From contig CAMDGJ010000051.1 of the NCBI GenBank assembly GCA_945897545.1, positions 1 to 13,842 of the forward strand: DNA of 13,842 bases, read 5' to 3'. Positions 6,632 to 13,295 of this stretch are shown here, one piece after another (the first letter of the stretch is position 1; every line of letters starts with the position of its first letter). The notes below the pieces were generated by a model. That model was given only the letters and a program-made list of their open reading frames with translations. It was not told where the DNA came from and did not search any database. The DNA is from Flavobacterium psychrophilum. Its GTDB lineage: Bacteria > Bacteroidota > Bacteroidia > Flavobacteriales > Flavobacteriaceae. A program made the translations under genes and the position numbers.

Positions 6632-6854
6632 ACTCTGAAATTACTTCATCCAAGTAGCTATCCAACTCTTCGAATGTACAATATTCCGCTGACCCATCCT
6701 TAATTTTTTCTAACTCATTTTCAATCATTGCCTTATTCCTAACAAAATTTTCATCTTCTTTGATGATTTTCAATTCATCCGAAGAAAACGTACTCAATAA
6801 TTCCAAAATTTTGGCTTTGATCTTGGGCTGAAATTCTAATCTAATGGTTTCCAT
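6621..6854 (-). CDS. Antitoxin of the RelE/ParE cassette 3
   Basis: A 77-residue antitoxin beginning METIRLEFQPKIKAKILELL. An in-frame ATG at 6887 exists, but the ATG at 6854 matches both paralogues in length and N-terminal sequence, and the -7 element at 6874-6881 lies between the two ATGs, so 6854 is chosen. It is the most diverged of the three: residues 1-31 still resemble the others, while 32-60 (EDENFVRNKAMIENELEK) do not. It is the first gene of the toxin-antitoxin array. Confidence 0.82.
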   Translation of the reverse strand: METIRLEFQPKIKAKILELLSTFSSDELKIIKEDENFVRNKAMIENELEKIKDGSAEYCTFEELDSYLDEVISEYEN

Positions 6855-6873
6855 AATGAATCGATTTAAAGTA

Positions 6874-6881
6874 CAAATATA
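6874..6881 (-). promoter_or_regulatory. Promoter -7 element of the toxin-antitoxin array
   Basis: On the minus strand 6881-6874 reads TATATTTG, a full match to TAnnTTTG, 19 bases before the antitoxin 3 ATG. No TTG is found at the -33 position. An 8-base palindrome ATTCGAAT (6893-6900) lies upstream where an autorepressor could bind, but a palindrome this short may be chance. Confidence 0.5.
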
Positions 6882-6907
6882 TAACATTTTCGATTCGAAT
6901 TGACTTT

Positions 6908-6935
6908 TTGCTTTTGGTTAAAAATCCTATCTTTG
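6908..6935 (+). promoter_or_regulatory. dapD promoter
   Basis: TTG at 6908-6910 is followed after 17 bases by TATCTTTG (6928-6935), matching the Bacteroidota TTG-N17to19-TAnnTTTG promoter. Transcription would begin about ten bases before the ATG at 6953, which rules out the upstream ATG at 6908 as the dapD start. Confidence 0.7.
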
Positions 6936-6952
6936 CTCAAAATTTTATCAAA

Positions 6953-7768
6953 ATGAACGAATTACAATACATAATAGAACAAGCTTGGGAAAACCGCGCT
7001 TTGTTGCAAGAAACAAAAACTACTGATGCCATTAGATCAGTTATCGAATTATTAGATTCAGGAAAATTACGTGTTGCCGAGCCAAAAGGAGATTCTTGGC
7101 AAGTAAACGAATGGGTAAAGAAAGCAGTTGTTCTGTATTTCCCAATTCAAAAAATGGAAACATTGGAAGCGGGAATCTTTGAATACAACGACAAAATGTT
7201 GCTAAAAAGAGATTATGCCGAAAAAGGAGTTCGTGTGGTTCCTGGGGCTTCTGCCCGTTATGGCGCTTTTTTGGCTAGCGGTGTAATTATGATGCCAAGC
7301 TACGTAAACATTGGTGCTTATGTAGATTCTGGAACAATGGTGGATACTTGGGCAACGGTAGGAAGTTGTGCACAAATTGGAAAAGACGTTCACCTTTCTG
7401 GTGGTGTTGGAATTGGTGGAGTTCTGGAGCCTTTGCAAGCTGCGCCAGTTATCATTGAAGACGGTGCTTTTATTGGTTCTCGTTGTATCGTCGTCGAAGG
7501 AGTTCACGTAGGAAAAGAGGCCGTTCTTGGTGCGAATGTTTGCTTGACTGCTTCAACAAAAATTATTGACGTTACTGGAGAAACTCCCATAGAAATGAAA
7601 GGATTTGTTCCTGCTCGCTCCGTGGTAATTCCTGGAAGTTATACTAAAAAGTTTGCTGCAGGAGATTTTCAAGTGCCTTGCGCATTGATTATTGGTACAC
7701 GTAAACCTTCAACTGATTTGAAAACATCGTTGAATAATGCGTTAAGAGAATATGACGTGGCGGTTTAA
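6953..7768 (+). CDS. dapD: 2,3,4,5-tetrahydropyridine-2,6-dicarboxylate N-succinyltransferase (DapD)
   Basis: DapD transfers succinyl from succinyl-CoA to tetrahydrodipicolinate in the succinylase branch of lysine and diaminopimelate synthesis, which feeds the cell wall. From the ATG at 6953 the protein has 271 residues, the usual length (E. coli 274). It has an N-terminal helical part (MNELQYIIEQAWENR) and a left-handed beta helix of hexapeptide repeats from about residue 95 to 215 (VNIGAYVDSGTMVDTWATVG, IGKDVHLSGGVGIGGVLEP, AFIGSRCIVVEGVHVG). The conserved C-terminal region ALIIGTRKPSTDLKTSLN is present. An in-frame ATG at 6908 would add 15 residues, but the promoter -7 element lies inside that extension. 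It is divergent from the toxin-antitoxin array and has its own promoter and terminator, so it is a single-gene unit. Confidence 0.97.
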   Translation: MNELQYIIEQAWENRALLQETKTTDAIRSVIELLDSGKLRVAEPKGDSWQVNEWVKKAVVLYFPIQKMETLEAGIFEYNDKMLLKRDYAEKGVRVVPGASARYGAFLASGVIMMPSYVNIGAYVDSGTMVDTWATVGSCAQIGKDVHLSGGVGIGGVLEPLQAAPVIIEDGAFIGSRCIVVEGVHVGKEAVLGANVCLTASTKIIDVTGETPIEMKGFVPARSVVIPGSYTKKFAAGDFQVPCALIIGTRKPSTDLKTSLNNALREYDVAV

Positions 7769-7795
7769 TATTAATTCATAAAAATATTGTACATT

Positions 7796-7821
7796 CCTCC
7801 CTCAAATAGGGAGGTTTTTTT
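7796..7821 (+). terminator. Rho-independent terminator after dapD
   Basis: CCTCCCT (7796-7802) pairs with AGGGAGG (7808-7814) around the loop CAAAT, followed by seven T (7815-7821). It lies just before the next gene's ATG at 7827. Confidence 0.93.
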
Positions 7822-7826
7822 ATACT

Positions 7827-8891
7827 ATGAAAATACTAGTTATACAACAAAAAATGATTGGCGATGTGCTGGTAAGCAGTATCATTTGCAATAATTTACG
7901 CTTGGCTTATCCAGATGCCCAAATTGATTATTTGGTTTATGAATCTACAGTTCCAGTTTTGGAAGGCAATCCCAATATTGACAATGTTCTTATATTTGAG
8001 GAAAAACACCGCAAAAGCAAAAGAGAATTCCTGAATCTGGCACACGAAATTCGCGGAATCAAATATGATTTACTCATTGATGCGTATTCCAAATTAGAGA
8101 GCTGGCTGATTGTTTTATTGAGCGGAGCCAAAAGAAAAATTTCCTATAAAAAGATAGGACGCAACTTTATATATACTGATAATGTTCCCTTTGCCAAATT
8201 GCCAAAAACAAATTTGGGCTTGGCCATCGAAAGACGGCTTTCCTTAATACACCCTCTTGATTTAAAGATTGACATAAATCCATTTCCGAAATTATATGTT
8301 ACCGATAAAGAAAATGAAGATGCAAATGCTCTTTTTGAATATTACAAAGTAAGAAAAGACAGAAAAACAGTAATGATCAGCCTTTTGGGAAGTGAAAAAT
8401 TAAAAACATATCCGTTGGAATTTATGGCGAAAGTGGTAGATTTCATTGCCGATAATCAAGAAGTAAATATTCTTTTCAATTATTTTCCAAAGCAAATCAG
8501 GGACGCCAAAATTGTTTTTGATGCTTGTAAACCTTCAACACAGGAAAAAATTCATTTTGATTTGTTGGGCAATGATTTGCGTTCTTTTATCGCCATAATG
8601 AATAATTGCGAATTGATTATTGGTAACGATGGCGGAGCCATCAATATGGCAAAGGCTTTAGGAAAACCTTCTTTTATAATTTTCTCCCCTTGGATTGAAA
8701 AGAAAATTTGGGCCACTCTAGAAGATGGCATACATCATATTTCAGTACATTTGAATGATTTCAAGACTGAATTATTGGCCAATAAAACGGAGAAAGAATT
8801 CAAAAAAAATGCACTTTCTTTGTATCAAGAATTCGAACCTGAATTGTTCAAAGATAAAATTGAATTGTTTTTGAAACAGAATCTTTTATAA
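7827..8891 (+). CDS. Glycosyltransferase family 9 (heptosyltransferase-like) protein
   Basis: GT9 enzymes add heptose to the lipopolysaccharide inner core on the cytoplasmic face of the inner membrane. The 354-residue protein has the GT-B layout. The N-terminal motif KILVIQQKMIGDVLVSS (2-18) matches the heptosyltransferase start that carries the catalytic Asp (D13). The C-terminal nucleotide-sugar part has MISLLGSEKLKTYP (183-196) and the conserved IIGNDGGAINMAKALGKP (264-281), close to the family's GxDSG-x-HxA signature but with Asn-Asp-Gly-Gly and no His. No signal peptide is seen. The ATG follows the dapD terminator by five bases and I see no good promoter between, so low read-through or an unrecognised promoter must drive it. 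It converges with the kinase-like gene two bases away. Heptose as the sugar is inferred from the family. Confidence 0.88.
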   Translation: MKILVIQQKMIGDVLVSSIICNNLRLAYPDAQIDYLVYESTVPVLEGNPNIDNVLIFEEKHRKSKREFLNLAHEIRGIKYDLLIDAYSKLESWLIVLLSGAKRKISYKKIGRNFIYTDNVPFAKLPKTNLGLAIERRLSLIHPLDLKIDINPFPKLYVTDKENEDANALFEYYKVRKDRKTVMISLLGSEKLKTYPLEFMAKVVDFIADNQEVNILFNYFPKQIRDAKIVFDACKPSTQEKIHFDLLGNDLRSFIAIMNNCELIIGNDGGAINMAKALGKPSFIIFSPWIEKKIWATLEDGIHHISVHLNDFKTELLANKTEKEFKKNALSLYQEFEPELFKDKIELFLKQNLL

Positions 8892-8893
8892 AT

Positions 8894-9661
8894 TTATGAC
8901 TTCCAGAATTTTAATTTCCTTTTCAAAAGTCTTTTTTTAGCAAAACGCTCTTGAAAATCATTGGTGTAAAACCACATTTTTTCGAATATTTCGGTTTCAC
9001 TTTGAGCAGGATATAATTTAGAATATTCGTTGCTCATCACGGCAATCATTTCCTTTTTGGGAGTCAAATGACTGAGGTTTCTCATTCTGGAATCAAAATC
9101 CATTTTGTCGTGAAATTCCATTCGATTCAAATCTACCAAGAAGAAATCGTAGTTCCCTTCGGTGTTTTTTTTAATCAAAGTATTTCCTGGAGAATGGTCT
9201 AAAAACTCGATTCCTTTTTCGTGTAAATCGAAAGAAAACTGTATAAATTGTCTTAATATACTGTCGTGATCTGGAAAATCTGCAATTTCAACCAGTTCCC
9301 TGAAAGTCAAATCACATTGAAGATGTTCGCTTACATAATAACTTTCCTTAAGCCCGATGAAGTCGTGATTTTCAAAATAAGCAATAGATTGCGGTGTTCC
9401 AATTCCTTTATTCAACAAAGCGCCAGCGTATTCAAAAGAACGTCTTGCTTTTGATTTTCTGAAATATTTATAGGCAATTTTATTGATTAGATGAGGCTTT
9501 TTAAAAGATTTGATATTAATCGTTTTTCCCTCAAATTCAAATAATTTAATTCTATTTCTCTGTCCATCTCCAAAAAGAATTCCACTTGAATTAAAATGAG
9601 TAACGTGTTGCAAAATTTGTTCTGCGCCAAATTTAAAAGAGGAATTGAAGCTGGATTTCAT
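8894..9661 (-). CDS. Lipopolysaccharide (Kdo/InaA-type) kinase-like protein
   Basis: A 255-residue protein with a small protein-kinase-like fold, as in Kdo kinase (KdkA), WaaP and InaA, which phosphorylate sugars of the lipopolysaccharide core. Visible motifs are a possible ATP-binding Lys in INIKSFKKP (48-56), the catalytic loop FLDHSPGNTLI (153-163, Asp155 and Asn160) and the metal-binding FLVDLNRMEF (174-183, Asp177). The C-terminus is very basic (KKRLLKRKLKFWKS), suggesting contact with the membrane surface or with phosphorylated lipid A. There is no signal peptide or membrane helix. It has a good promoter upstream that interleaves with the divergent GT2 promoter. The position beside a GT9 gene supports a role in core phosphorylation; the exact substrate is inferred. 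Confidence 0.82.
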   Translation of the reverse strand: MKSSFNSSFKFGAEQILQHVTHFNSSGILFGDGQRNRIKLFEFEGKTINIKSFKKPHLINKIAYKYFRKSKARRSFEYAGALLNKGIGTPQSIAYFENHDFIGLKESYYVSEHLQCDLTFRELVEIADFPDHDSILRQFIQFSFDLHEKGIEFLDHSPGNTLIKKNTEGNYDFFLVDLNRMEFHDKMDFDSRMRNLSHLTPKKEMIAVMSNEYSKLYPAQSETEIFEKMWFYTNDFQERFAKKRLLKRKLKFWKS

Positions 9662-9681
9662 AAAATCATTGGTTGCTTTTA

Positions 9682-9711
9682 CAAATGTAGGGATTGCATT
9701 CTTGACTTCAA
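9682..9711 (-). promoter_or_regulatory. Promoter of the kinase-like gene
   Basis: On the minus strand TTG (9711-9709) is followed after 19 bases by TACATTTG (9689-9682), a full match to the Bacteroidota consensus. The predicted transcript starts only about 15 bases before the ATG at 9661. Confidence 0.72.
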
Positions 9712-9729
9712 ATATTTAATGTAAATTTG
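9702..9729 (+). promoter_or_regulatory. Promoter of the GT2/GT4 glycosyltransferase genes
   Basis: TTG at 9702-9704 is followed after 17 bases by TAAATTTG (9722-9729). This would give a leader of about 70 AT-rich bases before the ATG at 9806. Its -33 element lies inside the spacer of the opposite promoter, and the reverse is also true. Confidence 0.68.
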
Positions 9730-9805
9730 CACGAATTTTAGTTTAAACGGTATAATTTATTCACAAAACATTTGATATTAAAAATAAGTTTAAAAAAATA
9801 AAAAA

Positions 9806-10726
9806 ATGAGTACCGCTTCGATTATTATCATTAATTACAATACTGCTAATTTAACCCTTCAAGCAATCCATTCGATTGAAAAACAAATAACCACTTTAGA
9901 AAATTTAGAAGTAATCATAATTGACAATGCTAGTGAAAGTGAAGATTACAATGAATTAAAATCGGGTATTGACAAAGCAAATAATGATAAACTCAAATTA
10001 GTGAGAAGTAAATTTAATTTGGGATTTGGCGGAGGAAATATGTTAGGCGTTCAGTACGCTGTGGGTGATTTTTATGTTTTTATGAATAGCGATGTTGTCC
10101 TCAAAGAAGATTCAGTTTCGATGATGATTGACTTTCTTAAAAAAAATAGAAATACTAGTATTGTGGGTTGTCAGGCAGTAAACGAAAACGGTCAAAAATT
10201 CAAAGGATTTGATTATGGTTTGAGTTTAGTTAATGAACTTTTTAGTAATTCTATTCTACACTTTATCGACAAGAAAAAATACCCTTCTAGAATTGTTATT
10301 ACAAAAGAGCCATTGTTCGTTGATGCGGTAGCTGGTTCATTATTTACTTGTTTAGCGAAGGATTTTGATGCGGTTGGAGGATTTGATACTAATATTTTTT
10401 TATATTATGAAGAAAAAGATTTAGCTTTTAGAATAAAAAAACATTTAAAGAAAGATGTCTATTTATTACCGTTTACAGAATATATTCACTTAAAAGGAAA
10501 AAGTACCAAAACATCTCAAAAAATAAAAAACGAGTTAAAAATTTCACAATTTTATACAATCCAAAAAAATCTTGGAGTATTTAGTTATTTAGTTTTTTAT
10601 GTGATTAATTTGACTGTGTTTCTTTTTAAAAGTCCGTTCAGTAAAAAAAACAGAGCCTATTTTTTATTACTATTAAGTGGGATTTCTAATTCTAAATCGA
10701 TTAAACACCAACAAAAAATAATATAA
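9806..10726 (+). CDS. Glycosyltransferase family 2 protein
   Basis: A GT-A fold sugar transferase of the rhamnosyltransferase-like type, acting at the cytoplasmic face of the inner membrane. The 306 residues begin with SIIIINYNTANLTLQAIHSI (5-24). Next come IIIDNASES (37-45), the fold-typical FNLGFGGGNMLGV (70-82), the DxD-like metal site MNSDVV (93-98) and the acceptor-side motif GGFDTNIFLYYEEKDLAFRI (191-210). A hydrophobic stretch at about 258-274 followed by basic residues may anchor it to the membrane. It is the first gene after its promoter, and the GT4 gene starts five bases after its stop. Codon use is AT-rich with long A runs, as is usual for variable surface-glycan genes. Sugar donor and acceptor cannot be told. 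Confidence 0.93.
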   Translation: MSTASIIIINYNTANLTLQAIHSIEKQITTLENLEVIIIDNASESEDYNELKSGIDKANNDKLKLVRSKFNLGFGGGNMLGVQYAVGDFYVFMNSDVVLKEDSVSMMIDFLKKNRNTSIVGCQAVNENGQKFKGFDYGLSLVNELFSNSILHFIDKKKYPSRIVITKEPLFVDAVAGSLFTCLAKDFDAVGGFDTNIFLYYEEKDLAFRIKKHLKKDVYLLPFTEYIHLKGKSTKTSQKIKNELKISQFYTIQKNLGVFSYLVFYVINLTVFLFKSPFSKKNRAYFLLLLSGISNSKSIKHQQKII

Positions 10727-10731
10727 AAAGA

Positions 10732-11841
10732 ATGACAATATTACATGTTTCCGCGGTTAAAAATTGGGGTGGTGGTGAAAATCAAATAGAAACTTTATTT
10801 TATGAATTGAAGAATTCAAATCCGGAAGTTAATAATATTATTTTATGTGTAAAAGACAAACTTTTTCATAAAAGACTTTTGCAAACCACTATTACATTCG
10901 AAACGGCTCCTTTAGCCTTCAATTTAGATCTTCGTTTTTCGCTAAAAATTATTACTTTATGCAAAAAACATAAGGTCGATTTGATTCATATTCATGACAC
11001 TTCTGCCATTGCATTATCAATTATTGCTGATAAATTATATGACTTACCTCCTTTTATATTCAGTAAAAAAACTAGTTTTCCAATAAAGAAGAAGAAATTC
11101 ACGTTATACAAGTACAACTACCCCAAAATAAAAAAATATTTTTGCGTTTCTAATGAAACAAAAAGGGTAAGTGAGGCTTCTATTTATGAAAAAAGCAAGT
11201 TAATTACAATTTATCATGGAACTTCGATATTGAATAAAAGTGCAGAAACTCCCTATTTATTGAGAGATAAATTTAACATTAATTCATCAAAAAAAATAAT
11301 TGGACATATAGGCAATCATATAAGAGCGAAGAATTTGGAAACATTTGTTGAGACCGTAAATGATATTGTCAATGTAAAAAAAAGAACTGATTTTTTCTTT
11401 GTTCAAATTGGTAATTTTACTGACCGAACCTCGGATTTACTAGCAAAAGTAAAAGAATTAAATCTAGAAAAGCATGTTGAATTTTTAGGATATACACCTA
11501 ATGCTTCGAACTTTATTCCTCAGTTCAATACTCTCTTAATGACTTCACAAAGTGAAGGAATACCTCAGGTTATTTTCGAAAGTTTTTACCATAAAATCCC
11601 AGTCATTAGCACCGATGTAGGTGGAATTCCTGAAATAATTGAAGATAGTGTAAATGGATTACTGACTTCTAAACATAGCCCTAAATTACTTTCGGATAAA
11701 ATTACTTATTTGTACGATAACAAGAAATTGATCGATCAATTTACTACTATTTCGCACAATAAGTTAATGGATAAATTTTTAGCAAGTACAATGGCGCAAA
11801 AAATGTTAGAAGAATATAAAAAGGTACTATTGTTAAATTAG
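10732..11841 (+). CDS. Glycosyltransferase family 4 (GT-B) protein
   Basis: A retaining GT-B transferase of 369 residues. The N-terminal acceptor domain begins TILHVSAVKNWGGGENQIE (2-20), whose glycine-rich turn is typical. The C-terminal donor domain has IGHIGNHIRAKNLETFVE (190-206), VEFLGYTPN (249-257) and the E-x7-E pair at E275 and E283 in SEGIPQVIFES, followed by PVISTDVGGIPEIIEDSVNG (290-309). No membrane helix is obvious. It follows the GT2 gene by five bases and is almost surely co-transcribed with it. The pair probably adds successive sugars to a lipopolysaccharide core or surface polysaccharide. No terminator is visible after it. Confidence 0.94.
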   Translation: MTILHVSAVKNWGGGENQIETLFYELKNSNPEVNNIILCVKDKLFHKRLLQTTITFETAPLAFNLDLRFSLKIITLCKKHKVDLIHIHDTSAIALSIIADKLYDLPPFIFSKKTSFPIKKKKFTLYKYNYPKIKKYFCVSNETKRVSEASIYEKSKLITIYHGTSILNKSAETPYLLRDKFNINSSKKIIGHIGNHIRAKNLETFVETVNDIVNVKKRTDFFFVQIGNFTDRTSDLLAKVKELNLEKHVEFLGYTPNASNFIPQFNTLLMTSQSEGIPQVIFESFYHKIPVISTDVGGIPEIIEDSVNGLLTSKHSPKLLSDKITYLYDNKKLIDQFTTISHNKLMDKFLASTMAQKMLEEYKKVLLLN

Positions 11842-12054
11842 AGTTTAAAAAAGATGATGTTTACTAATCAATGTTTTTGTACTACTCTTTTTATAGAATG
11901 ATATACCCTGATCAATTAGGCAAAATATAGACTTTTTTGTAGATTTCCTCTGAAAAACTTAACAAATAGTCTCAATAAAAGGTGGTTTGAATACATATAA
12001 AATCACAAATAATTTTAAAAACTTTAGCTCGCATTTGTAATTTACAGAAATTAT

Positions 12055-12783
12055 ATGAAAAACAAACTTAAAATAAGCATCAGAATAATATTAGAATACC
12101 TGTTTGGGATAACACCAAAAGATTTTAAAAAAATCCCTATAATAATTAACAACTTTAACCGACTAACCACTCTTAAAAAATTAATTCAAGATTTGGAAAA
12201 CAGGGGTTATCATAATATACACATAATTGATAATAAATCTGCATATCAGCCACTGTTAGACTTTTATGAAAATTCCAAATATGTAATATATAGGCTAGAT
12301 AAGAATATAGGATTTAAGGCACTTTGGAAATCAAAATTATGGTACAAATTTATGTTTGTCAATTATTGTTACACCGATTCTGATTTAAGCTTGTGCAAAG
12401 AATGTCCTGATGATTTTTTAGAAAATTTTTATACTATTCTTAAAAAATATCCCAAAGTGCATAAAGTAGGTTTTTCATTAAAAATAAATGATCTGCCTGA
12501 TTATTTTGATAAAAAAGATGAAGTAATAAATTGGGAATCGAAATATTATGAACAAGAAAAAGAACCCAATATATTTGTTGCACCTATAGATACTACTTTT
12601 GCACTATATCGTCCTTTTTCGCAGCGTGGAAAAAGAGATGGGACTGATGAAATTCTTAGAACTGGATTTCCATACCAATGCCATCATTTGCCTTGGTACA
12701 ATGACAGTAAGAACCTAAGCAAAGAAGAGCAATATTATAATAATAGTGTAACCAAGTCGACGCATTGGTCTAAAAAGGAATAA
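12055..12783 (+). CDS. Small GT-A type glycosyltransferase-like protein
   Basis: A 242-residue protein with the front half of a GT-A fold: IPIIINNFNRLTTLKKLIQDL (27-47), HIIDNKS (56-62), IYRLDKNIGFKALW (78-91) and the DxD metal site CYTDSDL (105-111). The second half (FVAPIDTTFALYR 174-186, then a segment with paired His and PWY at 210-215) resembles the acceptor part of small glycosyltransferases in O-antigen and capsule loci. It is shorter than usual GT2 enzymes (about 300) and lacks a C-terminal membrane helix. A 213-base gap separates it from the GT4 gene; I see no full TAnnTTTG promoter there, only the near match CGCATTTG shortly before the ATG. Linkage and sugar are unknown. Confidence 0.82.
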   Translation: MKNKLKISIRIILEYLFGITPKDFKKIPIIINNFNRLTTLKKLIQDLENRGYHNIHIIDNKSAYQPLLDFYENSKYVIYRLDKNIGFKALWKSKLWYKFMFVNYCYTDSDLSLCKECPDDFLENFYTILKKYPKVHKVGFSLKINDLPDYFDKKDEVINWESKYYEQEKEPNIFVAPIDTTFALYRPFSQRGKRDGTDEILRTGFPYQCHHLPWYNDSKNLSKEEQYYNNSVTKSTHWSKKE

Positions 12784-12786
12784 ACA

Positions 12787-12963
12787 ATGGACATGAACCA
12801 CGAAATCCACAAAGCATTAGAAATCATTCAACAAGGTGGCATTATCCTTTATCCAACGGACACAGTCTGAGGAATTAATTGCGATGACACAAATCCTGAA
12901 GCGGTTGAAAAAATATAGAATCTCAAGCAACAAGCCGAAACAAAATTTTTGATTCTGATAATT
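12787..12963 (+). pseudogene. Sua5/YrdC (threonylcarbamoyl-AMP synthase) 5' fragment, copy 1
   Basis: From ATG 12787 (or 12793) the frame reads NHEIHKALEIIQQGGIILYP then TDTV, the N-terminal signature of Sua5/YrdC proteins, which make the threonylcarbamoyl-AMP used for the t6A modification of tRNA. It is broken by TGA at 12868-12870, where the family has Trp (TDTVWG), and by TAG at 12916-12918, where an aromatic residue is usual. Between and after these the family pattern continues (CDDTNPEAVEKI, NLKQQAETK, LILI) to about 12963, then stops where the HigBA promoter begins. Only about the first 55 of roughly 200 residues remain. It starts three bases after the glycosyltransferase stop. It cannot encode an enzyme. 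Confidence 0.85.
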
Positions 12964-12968
12964 ATTTT

Positions 12969-12997
12969 TTGTTTTTAATAATTTTAAATTACCTTTG
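12969..12997 (+). promoter_or_regulatory. higBA promoter
   Basis: TTG (12969-12971), 18 bases, then TACCTTTG (12990-12997) matches the Bacteroidota consensus. It ends only three bases before the higB ATG at 13001, implying a leaderless or nearly leaderless mRNA. An imperfectly placed inverted repeat, AATTATT (12960-12966) and AATAATT (12977-12983), surrounds the -33 element and might be an operator, though it is AT-only and could be chance. Confidence 0.65.
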
Positions 12998-13000
12998 TAC

Positions 13001-13294
13001 ATGGTTGTAATTACAAAAACAAAATTGATTCTTTTTTACGAAACAGAACCCATAGCAAAAGAACCATTACTAAAATGGTACAATACTGTATTATCTTGCG
13101 ATTGGTGTGATTTCAGCAACGTAAAACAAACTTATAATAGTGTGGATTATATCGGAAATGACAGATACGTTTTTAATGTTGCAGGAAATAAATATAGAAT
13201 TGTAGCTATGATTCATTTTAGCAAAAGAACCCTGTATTTAAGATTTGTAGGCACCCATAAACAATACGACAAAATAGACTGTAAAACGATTTAA
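13001..13294 (+). CDS. higB: HigB-type toxin (type II toxin-antitoxin)
   Basis: HigB toxins are RelE-fold endonucleases that cut mRNA at the ribosome. The 97-residue protein begins MVVITKTKLILFYE and has the HigB hallmarks EPLLKWYN (21-28), VDYIGNDRYVFNVAGNKYRIV (48-68) and FVGTHKQYDKID (82-93). The frame could open two codons earlier with TTG at 12995, but ATG 13001 gives the standard N-terminus. The toxin-first order, with higA one base after its stop, is characteristic of higBA. It is a different family from the RelE/ParE cassettes at 5321-6854. The reading frame is intact and probably functional. Confidence 0.9.
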   Translation: MVVITKTKLILFYETEPIAKEPLLKWYNTVLSCDWCDFSNVKQTYNSVDYIGNDRYVFNVAGNKYRIVAMIHFSKRTLYLRFVGTHKQYDKIDCKTI

Positions 13295-13295
13295 G

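Larger units (their letters stand above)
5321..6854 (-). repeat. Three tandem copies of an antitoxin-toxin cassette
   Basis: The units 5321-5825, 5835-6339 and 6350-6854 are each exactly 505 bases from antitoxin ATG to toxin stop and are separated by 9 and 10 bases. All have the 11-base antitoxin/toxin overlap. They have diverged by substitution, not by insertion or deletion. The best-conserved stretch is the antitoxin 5' half of units 1 and 2. Confidence 0.93.

Noticed and set aside
5321..6854. Regular about 514-base repeat as a CRISPR or satellite array
   Set aside because: Each period is a coding cassette with an antitoxin and a toxin frame; there are no short repeats with unique spacers.
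6908..6952. Longer dapD starting at the ATG at 6908
   Set aside because: The promoter -7 element lies within this stretch and the extra residues are not part of the DapD family.
7202..7507. Minus-strand ORF of 101 codons inside dapD
   Set aside because: It overlaps the highly conserved beta-helix region of dapD and its translation is low-complexity Ser/Thr/Asn.
11842..12054. A small gene or RNA in the gap before the last glycosyltransferase
   Set aside because: Only very short AT-rich frames are present, with no strong hairpin and no full TAnnTTTG promoter.
12868..12870. TGA in the Sua5 fragment as a recoded codon (selenocysteine or Trp)
   Set aside because: The site is a conserved Trp, a second stop (TAG) follows 15 codons later, and the fragment is truncated, so simple decay explains it.
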